A stretch of 6,243 nt of DNA from Spirochaetia bacterium (GCA_031270615.1 JAISXE010000205.1:1-6243), one strand, 5' to 3'. Positions 1 through 4,851 are shown, counted from the first letter of the stretch. Program-made: numbers and translations. Notes: generated by a model not told the origin, from the letters alone.

Positions 1-288
1 ATCAGTATGTTCGCCGACATAACGCTGGAAGAGTTCATCGATTTGCGCGTGGAGGAGGGCGTCGAGCTGGGCCTGAAAGAGGCCGTGGGCAAAGTCGTGG
101 ATAAGGCCGTGGAAGAGGCCGTCGGCAAGGCCGTGGAAGAGACATCGGAGAAAACCCGCAGAGAAGACCTTGCGAGATTCCGCCGGGAGAAACTCGAATC
201 CGCGCGGAAGATGAAGGCCTGGGGGGACCCGCCTGAAAAAATCTCGGACATCACCGGCCTTTCGGCGGAAGAGATACAAAAACTGTGA
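1..288 (+). CDS. C-terminal part of an Rpn/PD-(D/E)XK nuclease-family-like protein (5' end outside window)
   Basis: The frame is open from base 1 and ends with TGA at 286-288. An ATG at position 7 gives 93 residues, but upstream sequence is missing, so the gene is probably longer. The visible protein is almost all charged helix: a start resembling FADITLEEFIDLRVEEG, then 8-residue tandem units (AVGKVVDK, AVEEAVGK, AVEETSEK), then a closing ARKMKAWGDPPEKISDITGLSAEEI-type segment. That last segment, a short helix followed by a TGLS-x-EEI-x-L tail, is the usual C-terminus of Rpn (recombination-promoting nuclease / putative transposase) proteins. In that family the catalytic PD-(D/E)XK domain lies N-terminal, here outside the window, so activity cannot be judged. 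The gene converges on the PHP gene with a 70-base gap and no clear terminator. It could instead be a stand-alone short relic. Family assignment is by tail style only. Confidence 0.55.
   Translation: MSMFADITLEEFIDLRVEEGVELGLKEAVGKVVDKAVEEAVGKAVEETSEKTRREDLARFRREKLESARKMKAWGDPPEKISDITGLSAEEIQKL
103..141 (+). repeat. 24-bp tandem repeat inside the Rpn-like tail
   Basis: The 15-mer AAGGCCGTGGAAGAG occurs at 103-117 and again at 127-141, a 24-base period equal to eight codons. A degenerate earlier unit lies around 79-102. It encodes the AVEEAVGK-type helical repeat of the protein tail. Such in-frame repeats are prone to expand or contract by slippage. Confidence 0.7.
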
Positions 289-358
289 ACGAAATACCGG
301 GGCCGTGGTTTTTCGCGCGGGTTAAGGGACTTGTTCGCGAGATTCGTGGTTGGATACT

Positions 359-1189
359 TTACAGAAACGGCCGGGCGAAGGAGTCCTCGATGGGCCTTGC
401 GTCCTCGCAGGTGTGGCCGAGCTGGCGGCTGGGTATGTGGTCCCCGTGGAAATCCGAGCCCGCGCTTACGATCATTCCCAGGGAGAAGGCGATTTCCTGA
501 AGCCGCTCGCATTCCCGGTAGGAGGAATTCGAGTGCCAGGCTTCGATTCCGTCAAGCCCCTGGTCGCGGTACAGTTGTATGCGCTGCGGCAGGGCCTTCC
601 AGCCTATGTACAGGCTCATGGGGTGGGCGATAACGGCAAGCCCCCCCGCCCCGTGGATAAGGGATGCCGCCTCCTCCGCGGAAAGCCCCTGGCGCGGGGC
701 ATACCAGGGCTTGCCCCTTTTCAGGTAATGCTGAAACGCCTGCTCCGTGCTTTTCACGATTTTTTTTTCCACAAGAAGCCGCGCGAAATGCGGCCTGCCG
801 ATAATCTTCCCCCCGGCGAGTTCCTCAAGCTCCGAATAGGCGGCGTCGACCCCGTCCCGTCCCATCGCGTCCAGAATCGCGTGGTTCCGGCGCGTCCTGT
901 CCTGCTGCAGCCCATGCAGGGTCTGCTCAAGGGCGCTGCCCCGCCAGTTTTTTATCCCCAGGCCCAGCATGTGGAATTCCCCGGCGGCGTAGAAGATGTT
1001 CAGTTCTATGCCGTCGATAAAGCGTATCCCCGCCTCCCGCGCCGCCTCTTCCGCCTCGGGAAGCCCCGCCAGGGTGTCGTGGTCCGTCAGGGCCAGCGCG
1101 GAAACCCCTCTTTCCTTTGCCGTCCGGATAAGCTCCGCGGGGCTTAAAGACCCGTCGGACTGCGCGGAGTGGGTATGCAAATCGATCAT
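359..1189 (-). CDS. PHP-domain metal-dependent phosphoesterase (TrpH/YciV-like)
   Basis: The 276-residue protein has the full polymerase-and-histidinol-phosphatase (PHP) signature. It carries H5-x-H7 in MIDLHTHS, D12, the T-D36-H37-D38 motif, E62 in DGIEL, H73, R132-P-H134, A-H189-P and the closing GSD246-F-H248 motif. These are the ligands of a multinuclear metal site. Known members of this TrpH/YciV group hydrolyse 3',5'-nucleoside bisphosphates such as pAp, or degrade short RNA 5' to 3' (RNase AM); which reaction applies here is inference. The length matches the family. I chose the ATG at 1187-1189 because homology begins there. An in-frame ATG at 1241-1243 would add 18 unrelated residues and falls inside a repeat element. 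No Shine-Dalgarno sequence precedes the chosen ATG, and a -10-like TATACT ends only six bases upstream, so the mRNA may be leaderless. The product is soluble, with no signal peptide. It is divergent from the LRR gene. Confidence 0.93.
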   Translation of the reverse strand: MIDLHTHSAQSDGSLSPAELIRTAKERGVSALALTDHDTLAGLPEAEEAAREAGIRFIDGIELNIFYAAGEFHMLGLGIKNWRGSALEQTLHGLQQDRTRRNHAILDAMGRDGVDAAYSELEELAGGKIIGRPHFARLLVEKKIVKSTEQAFQHYLKRGKPWYAPRQGLSAEEAASLIHGAGGLAVIAHPMSLYIGWKALPQRIQLYRDQGLDGIEAWHSNSSYRECERLQEIAFSLGMIVSAGSDFHGDHIPSRQLGHTCEDARPIEDSFARPFL

Positions 1190-1195
1190 ACCGGC

Positions 1196-1224
1196 AGTAT
1201 ACAGGGAGGGAAGGGGCGATACAA
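1196..1224 (-). promoter_or_regulatory. Candidate promoter of the PHP gene, predicting a leaderless transcript
   Basis: On the minus strand TTGTAT (1224-1219) is separated by exactly 17 bases from TATACT (1201-1196). The start codon begins six bases after the -10 hexamer, so transcription would start at or next to the A of ATG. TATACT matches the sigma-70 consensus at five of six positions; the -35 matches mainly in TTG. The same TTG, 17-base spacer and TA-rich hexamer layout recurs before the LRR and HMG-CoA lyase genes, which supports the reading. No transcript evidence is available. Confidence 0.5.
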
Positions 1225-1230
1225 GCACTT

Positions 1231-1506
1231 GAGCCTGTTTCAAAACCTATTTATACTTTCACTTCGATCCGGGATTTTGGCGCCTTTTTGGCGCTCCCGC
1301 GCCAAAAACCGGGCTTTCCGCTCCAAGTCCTCGGATTTGCCCATGCAAATCCTGTGGGCTTTCCGCTGCAATCCCTGGCGCATGGGCGGCAGACCGTTCT
1401 GCTTTACCAACACGGGGCTTCGCCCACGGCCTGCTTGTACGGCCTTAAAGCAAATTGTGACCAGCCCCTGGCGCCCCACGGGCTTCTCAGGTTTTGGAAC
1501 AGGCTC
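1231..1506. mobile_element. MITE-like element with 18-bp terminal inverted repeats and ACTT flanks
   Basis: The left end GAGCCTGTTTCAAAACCT (1231-1248) is the reverse complement of 1489-1506 with one mismatch. Immediately outside, ACTT stands at 1227-1230 and again at 1507-1510, like a 4-base target-site duplication; counting CACTT gives 5. The 276-base element has no transposase. Inside are a perfect 10-bp hairpin (1285-1294 with 1299-1308), the H2 repeat module (1310-1374) and a hairpin module from about 1379 to 1467. A minus-strand reading frame through it (1240-1479) looks spurious. Non-autonomous mobile elements with these traits are common, but the mobilising family cannot be named from this sequence. 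Confidence 0.6.
1306..1374 (-). repeat. Dispersed hairpin repeat module H2, copy A
   Basis: Read on the minus strand this stretch matches 3441-3509 on the plus strand over 69 bases with three differences. It contains two copies of GCGGAAAGCCC flanking an 8-bp perfect stem, GGATTTGC with GCAAATCC, closed by a 4-base loop. All three differences from the other copy fall in that loop (ATGG here, GGCG there). This resembles a REP-type palindromic element. It lies inside the MITE-like element. Confidence 0.75.
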
Positions 1507-1513
1507 ACTTAAG

Positions 1514-1641
1514 AACTCATGTTACGCACGGAGAAAATTTACCACGGACGACACACGCCCAAATAACCGCACGCGAAACGTGTGATTATTTCGGCGTGTG
1601 TGGTCGGTGTTTTTCTGTATTCTTCTCGCGTAAGGTGAGTT
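1514..1641. mobile_element. Snap-back (MITE-like) inverted-repeat element
   Basis: The ends AACTCATGTTACGC (1514-1527) and 1628-1641 are reverse complements with two mismatches of 14. The interior folds on itself: 1543-1573 pairs with 1579-1609 over 31 positions with four mismatches and one G-T pair, around the loop CGAAA. AAG precedes the left end (1511-1513) and follows the right end (1642-1644), a possible 3-base target duplication. There is no coding capacity. It lies seven bases from the previous element. A run of five T follows the inner hairpin at 1610-1614, so it could also stop transcription, but no gene reads into it from the left on the plus strand. Confidence 0.55.
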
Positions 1642-1691
1642 AAGAAAATGAGGAATGAGAAGTGCGGATGTGGAGTTGATGTCGCGTGCGG

Positions 1692-1720
1692 TTGTTTCTC
1701 TGGCGTTTATCTGATAGTAT
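1692..1720 (+). promoter_or_regulatory. Candidate extended -10 promoter of the LRR gene
   Basis: TTGTTT at 1692-1697 and TAGTAT at 1715-1720 are 17 bases apart, and TGA directly precedes the -10 hexamer, giving a TGn extended -10. Transcription would begin near 1727, leaving a leader of about 44 bases before the GTG at 1771. This position is inside the longer reading frame that opens at 1648, so it argues for the later start codon. Confidence 0.45.
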
Positions 1721-1770
1721 TGCCCTGTAGCCCGGTGCGGCTGAAAAGTTCCGGTGGCAGGGGGTTTTTT

Positions 1771-3285
1771 GTGAGGAAACAGTTTGCATGCGCCGTTTCC
1801 GCAGGCATGGTTTTCGCCGCGCTGTTTTTCGGTTGCGGGGAGACGGCAAGGGCCGTACAGGAGCTTGCCTTTAGCGCGGACGGGCAATATCTGTTCGCCG
1901 CTTTATCCCACAATTCAGTGCGGGCATGGGGCAGCATGGATGGCAGCCATGCCACTTCCTTGCGGCACATAAGGAACCTGAAAGCCGCCGAGAAGATAGG
2001 CTGGGAACTGTGGACTGCCCCGGTGGAGGTTCCCGAAGGCGCGACGGCGGCAGCGCTGGACCCGGAGGGCCTGCGCCTGGCTCTGGGCCGGGAGGACGGC
2101 GGCATAGAAATCTACTTGGTGGCGACGGGACAGGAGCTTGCCCGCTTTGATGCGGACAGCCAGGAATGGATAATCTCTGTCTCCCCCGCTGACCAGTATC
2201 TTGCCTTTAAAAACAGCAAGCCCTTTGTTCTGGATGGAGGGGTGCTGGTAGAATACAGGGGCGGCGGGGGCGATGTGCGTATACCCGATGGTTCAGGCAT
2301 TACGGAAATAGGCGAGGCGGCCTTTATAGGCAGCAAAATAAGCTCGGTCATTATACCTGCGGGGGTACGGAAGATAGGCTATGATGCCTTTCGCAACTGT
2401 CATAATCTTGCCAATGTTACCTTGCCCGGCAGCCTTGAGACTATCGGAGACTACGCATTTTCCGGTTGTGATCGCCTTGCTGAGATAACCCTGCCTGGCG
2501 GCATCACCCATATCGCAAAAGGAACCTTTTCTCGCTGTGAGAGTCTTGCTTCCGTTACCATTCCCGGCAGCGTCAGCGCCATCGGCGATAACGCCTTTTC
2601 CGCCTGCAAGAGCCTTGCTTCCGTCGCCATTCCCGGCGGCGTTACCGCCATCGGCGATCAAGCCTTTTACGCCTGCGAGAGCCTTACTGCCGTTGCCATT
2701 CCCGGCGGCGTCAGCGCCATCGGCACGGATGTCTTTTCCGCCTGTACCGGCCTTAGCGCCATAGAAGTGGCTGCGGAGAATCCCCGGTATGCCAGTCCTG
2801 ATGGTATTCTATTCGATGAGACAACAATGACGCTCCTGGCATATCCGGCGGGCAGGGAAGACCCGCTGTATGCCATCCCCGAAGGTGTTACCGCTATCGG
2901 TCCGCACGCCTTTTACGGCTGCGCCAGTCTTACTTCCATTGCCATTCCCGACAGCGTTACCAGTATCGGAGAGTATGCCTTTGCCGAATGTAACAGCCTT
3001 GCCTCCGTTACGATTCCCGGCAGCGTTGACCGTATCGACGAGGGGGTTTTTGAAGGCTGTACCGGTTTTGCCGCGCTTATCATTCCCGATGGCGTTACCG
3101 CTATCGGAAAACGGGCGTTTTTCCGTTGTACCGGCCTTACTTCCGTCACGATTCCCGACAGCGTTGACAGTATCGACGAAGAGGCTTTTGCAGACTGCGA
3201 CAGCCTGGAAACAGCGTGGCTTTCAGGCAGGACATCCGTTTATTATTCTTTTCCGGCCGCGACAAGTCTGGAATATTATGACTGA
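1771..3285 (+). CDS. Exported BspA-like leucine-rich repeat protein with WD40-like N-terminal region
   Basis: The chosen GTG start (504 residues) is preceded by AGGGGG (1759-1764) at six bases. It gives a proper signal peptide: basic VRKQ, a hydrophobic core to about residue 20, then LFFGC22, a relaxed spirochaete-style lipobox, or an ARA cleavage site at residue 28. An ATG at 1648 with AAGGTG upstream would add 41 residues and bury the signal, so it is less likely. Residues about 29-55 and 85-150 resemble WD40 blades (LAFSADGQYLFAA, AAALDPEGLRLALG). Residues 177-487 are twelve BspA/LRR_5 repeats of about 23 residues, V-T-x-I-G-x-x-A-F-x-x-C-x-x-L-x-x-V-x-I-P-G/D-S. The seventh carries the family's usual spacer (ENPRYASPDGILFDE). 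A 17-residue tail ends in SLEYYD. Such proteins are typically surface adhesins or binding proteins; the partner is unknown. The gene stands alone between mirrored repeats. Confidence 0.88.
   Translation: MRKQFACAVSAGMVFAALFFGCGETARAVQELAFSADGQYLFAALSHNSVRAWGSMDGSHATSLRHIRNLKAAEKIGWELWTAPVEVPEGATAAALDPEGLRLALGREDGGIEIYLVATGQELARFDADSQEWIISVSPADQYLAFKNSKPFVLDGGVLVEYRGGGGDVRIPDGSGITEIGEAAFIGSKISSVIIPAGVRKIGYDAFRNCHNLANVTLPGSLETIGDYAFSGCDRLAEITLPGGITHIAKGTFSRCESLASVTIPGSVSAIGDNAFSACKSLASVAIPGGVTAIGDQAFYACESLTAVAIPGGVSAIGTDVFSACTGLSAIEVAAENPRYASPDGILFDETTMTLLAYPAGREDPLYAIPEGVTAIGPHAFYGCASLTSIAIPDSVTSIGEYAFAECNSLASVTIPGSVDRIDEGVFEGCTGFAALIIPDGVTAIGKRAFFRCTGLTSVTIPDSVDSIDEEAFADCDSLETAWLSGRTSVYYSFPAATSLEYYD
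2299..3231 (+). repeat. Twelve 69-bp coding repeats (BspA-type LRR array)
   Basis: Units start at 2299 (66 bases), 2365, 2434, 2503, 2572, 2641, 2710, 2887, 2956, 3025, 3094 and 3163. The seventh is enlarged to 177 bases by the spacer. Units 5 (2572-2640) and 6 (2641-2709) differ at nine of 69 bases by my count, which suggests a recent duplication or conversion. The N-terminal units are more diverged, for example Ala-Lys-Gly-Thr in unit 4. Confidence 0.85.
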
Positions 3286-3439
3286 ACCACGGACCTCACT
3301 GACGTGGCGGACGGACACGGACGGGAAAAGAGAAAACGGCGCGAAGGCGAAGAAGGGAAAATCAGGAGTGGGGGGAGTAAAAACTGGCATCCGCCTGTGT
3401 CTGTCCGTGTGGCCGGTGGTTTGTCTTTTTCTTCCGCGC
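3285..3439. repeat. CACGGAC-type imperfect inverted repeat after the LRR gene
   Basis: AACCAC at 3285-3290 pairs with GTGGTT at 3417-3422. Repeated GGAC/ACGGAC words (3291-3322) face GTCTGTCCGTGTGG (3400-3413) on the opposite arm, so the region folds imperfectly. The left arm opens with ACCACGGAC, as does the snap-back element at 1541-1549. The part 3394-3439, read on the minus strand, recurs at 4618-4659. No convincing protein is encoded. The arm starts on the last base of the LRR stop codon, so it may shape the 3' end of that mRNA. Confidence 0.5.
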
Positions 3440-3440
3440 A

Positions 3441-3590
3441 AGGGATTGCAGCGGAAAGCCCACAGGATTTGCGGCGGCAAATCCGAGGACTTGGAGCGGA
3501 AAGCCCGGCTGGTCGCAATCCTGAAGACAGGATTGCTGCTCGCCCATGCGACCCGGGTTTTTGGCGCCAAGCGCCAAAAATGCGCCCAAA
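3441..3590 (+). repeat. Dispersed hairpin repeat, copy B (modules H2, H3, H1)
   Basis: The first 69 bases (3441-3509) match the minus strand of 1306-1374 with three loop-only differences. Next comes a perfect 9-bp hairpin, GCAATCCTG with CAGGATTGC around AAGA (3516-3537), enclosed by GGTCGC (3511-3516) and GCGACC (3548-3553). It is followed by a perfect 10-bp hairpin, TTTTTGGCGC with GCGCCAAAAA (3558-3567 and 3571-3580). The last is also present in copy A at 1285-1308. Module order differs between the copies. A peptide such as RKAHRICGGKSEDLERKAR can be read through it, but this merely translates the repeat. Confidence 0.7.
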
Positions 3591-3638
3591 ATTTTCTCTA
3601 TCAACTTCACTTCACACACCGCGCTCCCAATTTTTTTC

Positions 3639-3667
3639 TTGTGTTCCCTTTCCGCCTGTGATATACT
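3639..3667 (+). promoter_or_regulatory. Candidate extended -10 promoter of the HMG-CoA lyase gene
   Basis: TTGTGT (3639-3644), a 17-base spacer and TATACT (3662-3667) preceded by TGA form an extended -10 promoter. Transcription would begin near 3674, giving a leader of roughly 46 bases. Of the three promoter candidates in the window this is the best match. It could also drive HMG-CoA reductase if the 250-base gap is read through. Confidence 0.55.
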
Positions 3668-3719
3668 ACAGGGGCTTTGAGGTGGGCGGGCTGGCCCGCA
3701 GACACGAAGGGGAGGTACG

Positions 3720-4601
3720 ATGCTGGAAAACATGCCAGAGTCCGTTAGCGTTTTTGAGGTGGGGCCGAGGGACGGTTTGCAGCCGGAGCCGGAGTTTATT
3801 CCTACGGAGAAAAAGATCCGGCTTATCGATATGCTGACCGATGCGGGGTGCCGGAGGATCGAGGTCACGTCGTTTGTGCATCCGAAATGGGTGCCGCAGA
3901 TGAGGGACGCGAGGGAGGTGTGCGCGGGAATCCGCCGGGGGGAGGGCGTGGTTTATAACGCGCTTGTGCCTAACCTGAAGGGTCTTGAGCTTGCGATTGA
4001 TTGCGGCTTGAAGGAGGTCGTGACTATCATGAGCACCTCCGAGAGCCATAACAAAAAGAACCTCAACATGAGCTGCGCGGAGTCCCTGAGGGAGATCGAG
4101 GCCATTAACAGGGCGGCGGCCCAGAACGGGGTGAGGGTCCGCTCGTATATTGCCACGGTGTTCGGCTGTCCTATGGAGGGCGAGATGCCGCCGGAGAAGG
4201 CCCTTGAGGTGGCGCTGGCCCTGGAAAGTTTCGGGGCCTACGAGATTTCGTTAGGCGACACGACGGGTATGGCCAGTCCGCTTTCCGCGTATGGGGTTCC
4301 CAAGATGATAGGGGCGCGGCTGAAAAGGGCGGGCCTGGCGGCGCATTTCCACAGGTTTTTCGGGCTGGAGCACGCGCACAACCTTGCGGCTTTCCAGGCG
4401 GGGGTGAGGGTTTTCGACGGGGCGGCCGGGGGGCTTGGCGGCTGCCCTTACGCCCCGGGCGCGAAGGGCAACTGCCAGACGGAGGTGATGGTGGAGATGT
4501 TCCACCGCATGGGCGTTGGGACGGGGATCGATTTGGAAAAAATCCGCGAGGCGGGCCGCTTCGCGCAGACCCTCAGCACGCTTATCCACCAAAAATGCTG
4601 A
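3720..4601 (+). CDS. mvaB: Hydroxymethylglutaryl-CoA lyase
   Basis: HMG-CoA lyase (EC 4.1.3.4) cleaves 3-hydroxy-3-methylglutaryl-CoA to acetoacetate and acetyl-CoA in leucine or mevalonate catabolism. The 293-residue length matches bacterial MvaB. The TIM-barrel signature is clear: VFEVGPR17D18GLQ; E48-VTSFVHPKWVPQM; NALVPNLKGLE; STSESHNKKNLN; FGCPMEGE; SLGDTTGMASP; metal ligands H209-F-H211; the flexible-loop GGLGGC242PYAPGAKGN251 with the catalytic cysteine. The start has AGGGGAGG four bases upstream; an ATG at 3732 is the alternative. One oddity is that the segment after H211, HDTxG in most family members, reads HRFFGLEHAHN, replacing the Asp-Thr. The relevant ligands D18, H209, H211 and N251 remain, so I expect activity. 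The gene is followed 250 bases on by HMG-CoA reductase, which uses the same substrate. It is probably cytoplasmic, with no signal. Confidence 0.93.
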   Translation: MLENMPESVSVFEVGPRDGLQPEPEFIPTEKKIRLIDMLTDAGCRRIEVTSFVHPKWVPQMRDAREVCAGIRRGEGVVYNALVPNLKGLELAIDCGLKEVVTIMSTSESHNKKNLNMSCAESLREIEAINRAAAQNGVRVRSYIATVFGCPMEGEMPPEKALEVALALESFGAYEISLGDTTGMASPLSAYGVPKMIGARLKRAGLAAHFHRFFGLEHAHNLAAFQAGVRVFDGAAGGLGGCPYAPGAKGNCQTEVMVEMFHRMGVGTGIDLEKIREAGRFAQTLSTLIHQKC

Positions 4602-4617
4602 TTGTGCTGAGGTTTGG

Positions 4618-4659
4618 GCGCGGTTAAAAAGAAAAACCACTGGCCGCACAGACAACAGG
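4618..4659 (+). repeat. Truncated third copy of the intergenic repeat
   Basis: This stretch, starting GCGCGG and running through AAAACCACTGGCCGCAC to ACAGG, matches the minus strand of 3394-3439 with a few substitutions and a gap of about six bases. It lies 16 bases after the HMG-CoA lyase stop codon. Its partner arm is absent, so it appears to be a solo or decayed copy. Confidence 0.5.
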
Positions 4660-4665
4660 AAATAG

Positions 4666-4697
4666 AGTTGTTTAGAAACCTCAGTTTCTAAACAACT
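4666..4697. repeat. Palindrome P1 (14-bp stem, TTGTTT family)
   Basis: AGTTGTTTAGAAAC (4666-4679) pairs perfectly with 4684-4697 around the loop CTCA. It aligns with palindrome P5 at 6184-6221, including the preceding A-rich TAG. There is no T-run after it, so a classical terminator is unlikely, although it may stabilise the lyase mRNA end. Confidence 0.8.
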
Positions 4698-4712
4698 TCT
4701 TTCCAAAAATAG

Positions 4713-4744
4713 CAATGTCAGGCGAGTTAACTCGCCTGACATTG
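4713..4744. repeat. Palindrome P2, 32-bp perfect palindrome
   Basis: CAATGTCAGGCGAGTT is followed directly by its exact reverse complement, with no spacer. Pairing extends about three more bases if one G-T pair is allowed (4710-4747). Its sequence is unrelated to the TTGTTT family. A perfect, unspaced dyad could be a protein-binding operator or a mobile-element scar. It lies 108 bases before the HMG-CoA reductase start. Confidence 0.85.
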
Positions 4745-4755
4745 TTAAAAATACT

Positions 4756-4784
4756 GGAATTTGCCGCAATTTTCGGCAAATTCC
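4756..4784. repeat. Palindrome P3 (11-bp stem)
   Basis: GGAATTTGCCG (4756-4766) pairs perfectly with CGGCAAATTCC (4774-4784) around CAATTTT. No T-run follows. It lies between P2 and P4, so nearly the whole stretch 4710-4825 is occupied by stems. Confidence 0.8.
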
Positions 4785-4787
4785 GCG

Positions 4788-4825
4788 AGACTTGTTTAAG
4801 AACCGGCAGGTTCTTAAACAAGTCT
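4788..4825. repeat. Palindrome P4 (17-bp stem), next to a T-run before HMG-CoA reductase
   Basis: AGACTTGTTTAAGAACC (4788-4804) pairs perfectly with 4809-4825 around GGCA. AATA then T8 (4830-4837) follow, then the GAGGAG ribosome-binding site. The stem plus T-run looks like an intrinsic terminator just upstream of the reductase start, although the 4-base gap and the A/T-rich stem weaken that reading. It may attenuate expression or end upstream transcription. Confidence 0.75.
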
Positions 4826-4851
4826 AATATTTTTTTTGAGGAGAAAAACCA

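Noticed and set aside
289..358. Terminator between the two convergent genes on the left
   Set aside because: Only a 5-bp TCGCG/CGCGA pairing with a long loop was found and no T-run, which is too weak to call.
350..1147. Long plus-strand reading frame (265 codons) opposite the PHP gene
   Set aside because: It mirrors the codon structure of a clearly conserved minus-strand PHP protein. Its own translation has no recognisable motif and is proline/arginine-rich, as expected for a GC-rich antisense shadow.
1240..1479. Minus-strand reading frame inside the MITE-like element
   Set aside because: It translates the hairpin repeats. A similar peptide (RKAHRIC-GKSEDLERKAR) comes from copy B only because the DNA repeat is shared, and there is no ribosome-binding site or domain.
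1543..1614. Hairpin followed by T5 as a transcription terminator
   Set aside because: It lies between divergent genes with no plus-strand gene leading into it, and its pairing is better explained as part of an inverted-repeat element.
1648..1770. Upstream ATG start for the LRR protein (545 residues)
   Set aside because: It would place the signal peptide about 41 residues inside the protein. A promoter candidate (1692-1720) and a better-placed AGGGGG support the GTG at 1771. I keep it as the less likely alternative because AAGGTG precedes the ATG.
2299..3231. Regular 69-bp repeats as a CRISPR-like array
   Set aside because: The repeats are contiguous, in frame and encode the known BspA/LRR_5 consensus; there are no unique spacers.
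2870..3661. Plus-strand reading frame overlapping the end of the LRR gene
   Set aside because: Its first half is an out-of-frame reading of the LRR repeats (periodic leucine/proline pattern) and its second half runs through intergenic repeats.
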